Origin: Mesorhizobium_K marinum
Lineage (GTDB): Bacteria; Pseudomonadota; Alphaproteobacteria; Rhizobiales; Rhizobiaceae
Assembly (NCBI RefSeq): GCF_040813715.1
Contig: NZ_JBFOCH010000016.1
Length of the DNA stretch: 64,000 bases
Direction: 5' to 3' (one strand)
Positions 61,318 to 64,000 of this stretch are shown here, piece after piece. A program made the translations under genes and the position numbers. Position 1 is the first letter of the stretch, and every line of letters begins with the position of its first letter. The notes under the pieces were generated by a model. That model searched no databases. It was not told the DNA's origin and worked only from the letters and a program-made list of their open reading frames with translations.

Positions 61318-62502
61318 ATGAAGATCACCGGCGTCAAGGTCACCCATGTCAACGTGCCGCTCGATGCGCCGTTTTGGTGGACCGCCGGCCTCTATGGCGG
61401 CGCGTCGAAATCGATCGTCGAGGTGGAGACGGATGCGGGCGTGGTCGGTCTCGGCGAGGCGCCGTGGTGGCATTTCGGCGAGGTCATCAAGGCGGAGATC
61501 GCGCCGGCGTTGATCGGCGCCGATCCGCTCGACATCGCCGACTGCGAAAGCCGCTGCGTGCCGCCGTGGCAGATCACGGCGAACACAGGCGAAAACGCGT
61601 CCTCGGTCGCCTTCGGGTCGGTGGAACTGGCGCTGTGGGATATCCGCGGCAAGGTGCAGGGCGAGCCGCTCTACAAGACGCTTGGCGGCGCGGTGCGCAA
61701 GGACATCCCGTTCTCGGAATATTTCGCCTTCCGCCCGGAGCAAGGCGGCGCCGGCGGCGAGATGACGCCGGAAGCGATCGTCGACTACTGCCTGAGGATG
61801 CGCGAGGAGCACGGCTCGACGATTTTCGAGGGCAAGCTGATCATGGGCGATCCGGCGCTGGAGATCAGGACCGTCAGGATGCTGCGCGAGGCGCTGGGCG
61901 AGGGGCCGCAGATCAAGCTCGATTCCAACATGCAGTGGTCGCTGACCGCGGCGCGCTGGATCCTGCGGGAGATCGAGCCCTACAACATCCGCAACTACGA
62001 GGATCCGGTCGCCACCTTCGAGGAGATGGCGGCGCTAAGGCAGCATTCGCGCATCCCGTTCTCGACGCATGTGCCCGACCTCAGGCGGGCTGTCGCGCTC
62101 GGCGCGCCCGATACGTTCGTGTGCAACTTCGCGGCGCTCGGCGGCCTGTCCAAGACGCTGAAGTTCATCGCCGCCTGCGAGGCCATGGGCAAGGGCTTCT
62201 GGTGCTACTCGAACGATCTCGGCATCATGACCGCCGCCTATCTGCACGTGACGGCGGCGACGCAATGGATCACCGAGGCGTCGCAGTCGCTGTTCCGCTG
62301 GCAGGTGGGCGACGTCATCAGGGACGGGCCGTTCCGGCAGGTCAACAACACCGTGCGGGTGCCGGAAGGGCCGGGGCTCGGCGTCGAACTCGATCCGGCC
62401 GCGATGAAGAAGTGGGCGACCCACTTTACCGAACATGGACCGATGGGGCATTTTCACGATCCGGGAAGGGCAGGCCGCTACCGCCGCCTGCCCCTGAACT
62501 AG
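61318..62502 (+). CDS. Enolase-superfamily (mandelate racemase / glucarate dehydratase-like) protein
   Basis: 394 aa. N-terminal capping domain, then barrel with metal ligands in QIKLDSNMQWS (Asp), IRNYEDPVATF (Glu) and the FSTHVPD block. The KxK base position reads FEGKLIMG, so the first Lys appears replaced by Glu. The His of glucarate dehydratase after SHSNNH is not visible in the matching WCYSNDLGIMT. The substrate is therefore not inferable and may differ from sugar acids. It starts 2 nt after the MttB-like stop, an evident operon. Confidence 0.85.
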   Translation: MKITGVKVTHVNVPLDAPFWWTAGLYGGASKSIVEVETDAGVVGLGEAPWWHFGEVIKAEIAPALIGADPLDIADCESRCVPPWQITANTGENASSVAFGSVELALWDIRGKVQGEPLYKTLGGAVRKDIPFSEYFAFRPEQGGAGGEMTPEAIVDYCLRMREEHGSTIFEGKLIMGDPALEIRTVRMLREALGEGPQIKLDSNMQWSLTAARWILREIEPYNIRNYEDPVATFEEMAALRQHSRIPFSTHVPDLRRAVALGAPDTFVCNFAALGGLSKTLKFIAACEAMGKGFWCYSNDLGIMTAAYLHVTAATQWITEASQSLFRWQVGDVIRDGPFRQVNNTVRVPEGPGLGVELDPAAMKKWATHFTEHGPMGHFHDPGRAGRYRRLPLN

Positions 62503-62533
62503 TCTCAGCGGATGCTTCCTGGAGGAGGGCGCC

Positions 62534-62977
62534 ATGCGGGGTGGGATCGGAATCGGGATCGGAATAGTCATGTCGACCGCGTCGGCGGCCGCCGCCGAAG
62601 CGCCGAGCGATGTCGTGAAGCGGTTCTACCTGCAGCCGGGGCTGGAACTCGAACAGTCGAGCCGCTCCTACTTCATCGATCCGGCGCGCAAGGTACTCAT
62701 CCAGAACGACGCGATCAGGCAGGGCGGGGAGGAGGGCTGCCTCGACCCGTCGCTTCCGTTCAACGACACCAATTTCGACCCGGCCGAAGTCGCCGGCAGC
62801 CTGAAGCTCGAGGAACTCGTCAGCGGAACGGAAGCGACGGTCGTCGCGAAGTTCATGGCCGAAGGCGAGGAGCAGGCCGTCCAGTGGCGTCTGAGGCAGA
62901 TCGGCGAGACCTGGCGCATCTCCGACATGATCTCGATGTCCAAGGACTGGGCGCTGAGCCGTTTCCAGTGCGAATAG
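62534..62977 (+). CDS. Secreted small protein, NTF2-like/DUF3828-like
   Basis: 147 aa with a hydrophobic N-terminal signal region (GIGIGIGIVMSTASAAAAEA). The mature domain (DVVKRFYLQPGLELEQSSRS ... VAKFMAEGEEQAVQWRLRQI) fits small NTF2-like secreted proteins that bind or protect a ligand; two Cys (in GCLDPS and the final FQCE) could form a disulfide. GGAGGAG lies 5 nt before the ATG. It follows the enolase-superfamily gene after 31 bp, likely the same operon. Confidence 0.6.
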   Translation: MRGGIGIGIGIVMSTASAAAAEAPSDVVKRFYLQPGLELEQSSRSYFIDPARKVLIQNDAIRQGGEEGCLDPSLPFNDTNFDPAEVAGSLKLEELVSGTEATVVAKFMAEGEEQAVQWRLRQIGETWRISDMISMSKDWALSRFQCE

Positions 62978-63035
62978 GTCTGCGAGCCCACTGCAATCAA
63001 GGTCTCGGGACGGCCGCCGAGCAGGAGCGAACCCG

Positions 63036-64000
63036 ATGACCAGCGATCCGCTCCTCCAGCCCTTCCGGCTCAAGCACCTGACGCTGAAGAACCGCGTCAT
63101 GTCGAGCAGCCACGAGCCGGCCTATTCCGAGGACGGCATGCCCAAGGAGCGCTACCGCCTCTACCACGCCGAAAAGGCGAAGGGCGGCATGGCGCTGACC
63201 ATGACGGCCGGCTCGGCGATCGTGTCGCGCGACAGCCCGGCCGCGTTCGGCAACCTGCAGGCCTACCGCGACGAGATCGTGCCGTGGATGCGGGCGCTTG
63301 CGGCGTCCTGCCACGAGCACGACTGCAAGGTGATGATCCAGCTTACCCACCTCGGCCGCCGCACCGGCTGGAACAAGGCCGACTGGCTGCCTGTGCTGAG
63401 CGCCTCGCCGGTGCGCGAGCCGGCGCACCGGTCGTTTCCGAAGATCGCCGAGGACTGGGACATCGAGCGCATCGTCGCCGACTATGCGAGCGCCGCCCAG
63501 CGCATGCAGGAGGCCGGGCTCGACGGCATCGAGTTCGAGGCCTACGGCCACCTGATGGACGGCTTCTGGTCGCCGGCGACGAACCATCGCGACGACGACT
63601 ATGGCGGTTCGCTCGACAACCGGCTGCGCTTCACCTGGCAGGTCATCGACGCGGTGCGCAAGGCTGTCGGGGACGACTTCATCGTCGGCATCCGGATGGT
63701 CGCCGACGAGGATTTCGCCACCGGCCTGTCGCGGGACGAGGGCGTCGAGATCGCGCGCCGGCTGGCGGGATCGGGGAAGTTCGACTTCCTCAACATCATC
63801 CGCGGCTCGATCGAAACCGACGCGGCGCTGACGAAGGTCATCCCGATCGCCGGCATGCGTTCCGCGCCGCATCTGGATTTTGCCGGCGAGGTGAAGGCGG
63901 CGACGAAATTCCCCGTTTTCCACGCCGCGCGTATCTCGGATGTCGCGACGGCGCGCCACGCCATCGCGTCGGGCAAGCTCGACATGGTCGGCATGACGCG
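63036..64000 (+). CDS. NADH:flavin oxidoreductase, OYE/TMADH-related, incomplete at window end
   Basis: First 321 codons of a flavin oxidoreductase; the frame stays open to the last base. PFRLKHLTLKNRVMSSSHEP, YHAEKAKGGMALTMTAGSAI and QLTHLGRRTGWNKADWLPVL are FMN-site features of the trimethylamine dehydrogenase/N-methylproline demethylase branch, usually fused to an Fe-S and second nucleotide domain further on (outside the window). Members oxidatively demethylate N-methyl compounds. GGAG precedes the ATG. The preceding three genes are on the same strand, suggesting one N-methyl amine catabolic unit. Confidence 0.88.
   Translation, partial: MTSDPLLQPFRLKHLTLKNRVMSSSHEPAYSEDGMPKERYRLYHAEKAKGGMALTMTAGSAIVSRDSPAAFGNLQAYRDEIVPWMRALAASCHEHDCKVMIQLTHLGRRTGWNKADWLPVLSASPVREPAHRSFPKIAEDWDIERIVADYASAAQRMQEAGLDGIEFEAYGHLMDGFWSPATNHRDDDYGGSLDNRLRFTWQVIDAVRKAVGDDFIVGIRMVADEDFATGLSRDEGVEIARRLAGSGKFDFLNIIRGSIETDAALTKVIPIAGMRSAPHLDFAGEVKAATKFPVFHAARISDVATARHAIASGKLDMVGMT

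Overview
The window is a chromosomal segment of a high-GC alphaproteobacterium, most likely Hyphomicrobiales and close to the Phyllobacteriaceae/Mesorhizobium group. The grounds are the carA/carB arrangement, the dnaG-rpoD pair, the CysQ-DUF4170-DUF374-waaA-lpxK-DUF2093-mutL order, Rhizobiales-style palindromic intergenic repeats and GANTC-rich regulatory DNA. Most of it is housekeeping. No rRNA, tRNA, CRISPR array, prophage or insertion sequence was recognised.

A technical fact governs how the window must be read. It contains 20 gaps (mostly a single n; NNN at 35754 and 42187; 48 N at 29584), and nearly all are flanked by the same sequence twice. These look like unmerged overlaps between contigs. 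Removing one copy restores an intact frame in every gene I could test: the SH3 protein, the LysM protein, aas, ileS, tadA, rluB, the second M16 peptidase and the MttB-like gene. The copies differ by scattered, mostly synonymous substitutions, which suggests two co-assembled strains. One pair, inside the editing domain of ileS, is far more divergent.

Layout. 1-5 kb: rhodanese, a palindromic repeat patch, carB. 5-14 kb: zinc metallopeptidase, SH3 protein, carA, YqeY, YqaA, aldo/keto reductase, an MFS exporter, a 47-aa membrane protein and a Na/Pi-type transporter. 14-21 kb: RcnB-like protein, a ComEC-like metallo-beta-lactamase with an SH3-like N-terminus, then dnaG and rpoD. 21-27.7 kb: methyltransferase, LysE exporter, YjbQ, HlyU, two VOC proteins each divergent from its likely regulator (HxlR, TetR), an SRPBCC protein and a LOG protein. 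27.8-33.3 kb: Ala/Pro-rich LysM protein, an ArsR regulator with a 29-bp palindrome over its start codon, an Atm1-type ABC exporter, and a small monooxygenase behind a SoxR-box-like promoter. 33.5-37.4 kb: psd, pssA and a convergent aas, a phospholipid synthesis and recycling group. 37.7-51.3 kb: ileS, lipoprotein, tadA, rluB, rsmD, a paired M16 peptidase, patatin, pmbA. 51.3-57.8 kb: cysQ-like, DUF4170, DUF374 acyltransferase, waaA, lpxK (lipid A/Kdo), DUF2093, mutL. 57.9-64 kb: an accessory catabolic group with an FAD monooxygenase divergent from an MttB-like methyltransferase, an enolase-superfamily protein, a secreted protein and a flavin oxidoreductase cut off by the window end.

The most interesting points are the divergent ileS editing-domain alleles, the SoxR-box promoter, the MttB/enolase/flavin-oxidoreductase cluster, the ComEC-like gene, and several clear operators beside their regulators.
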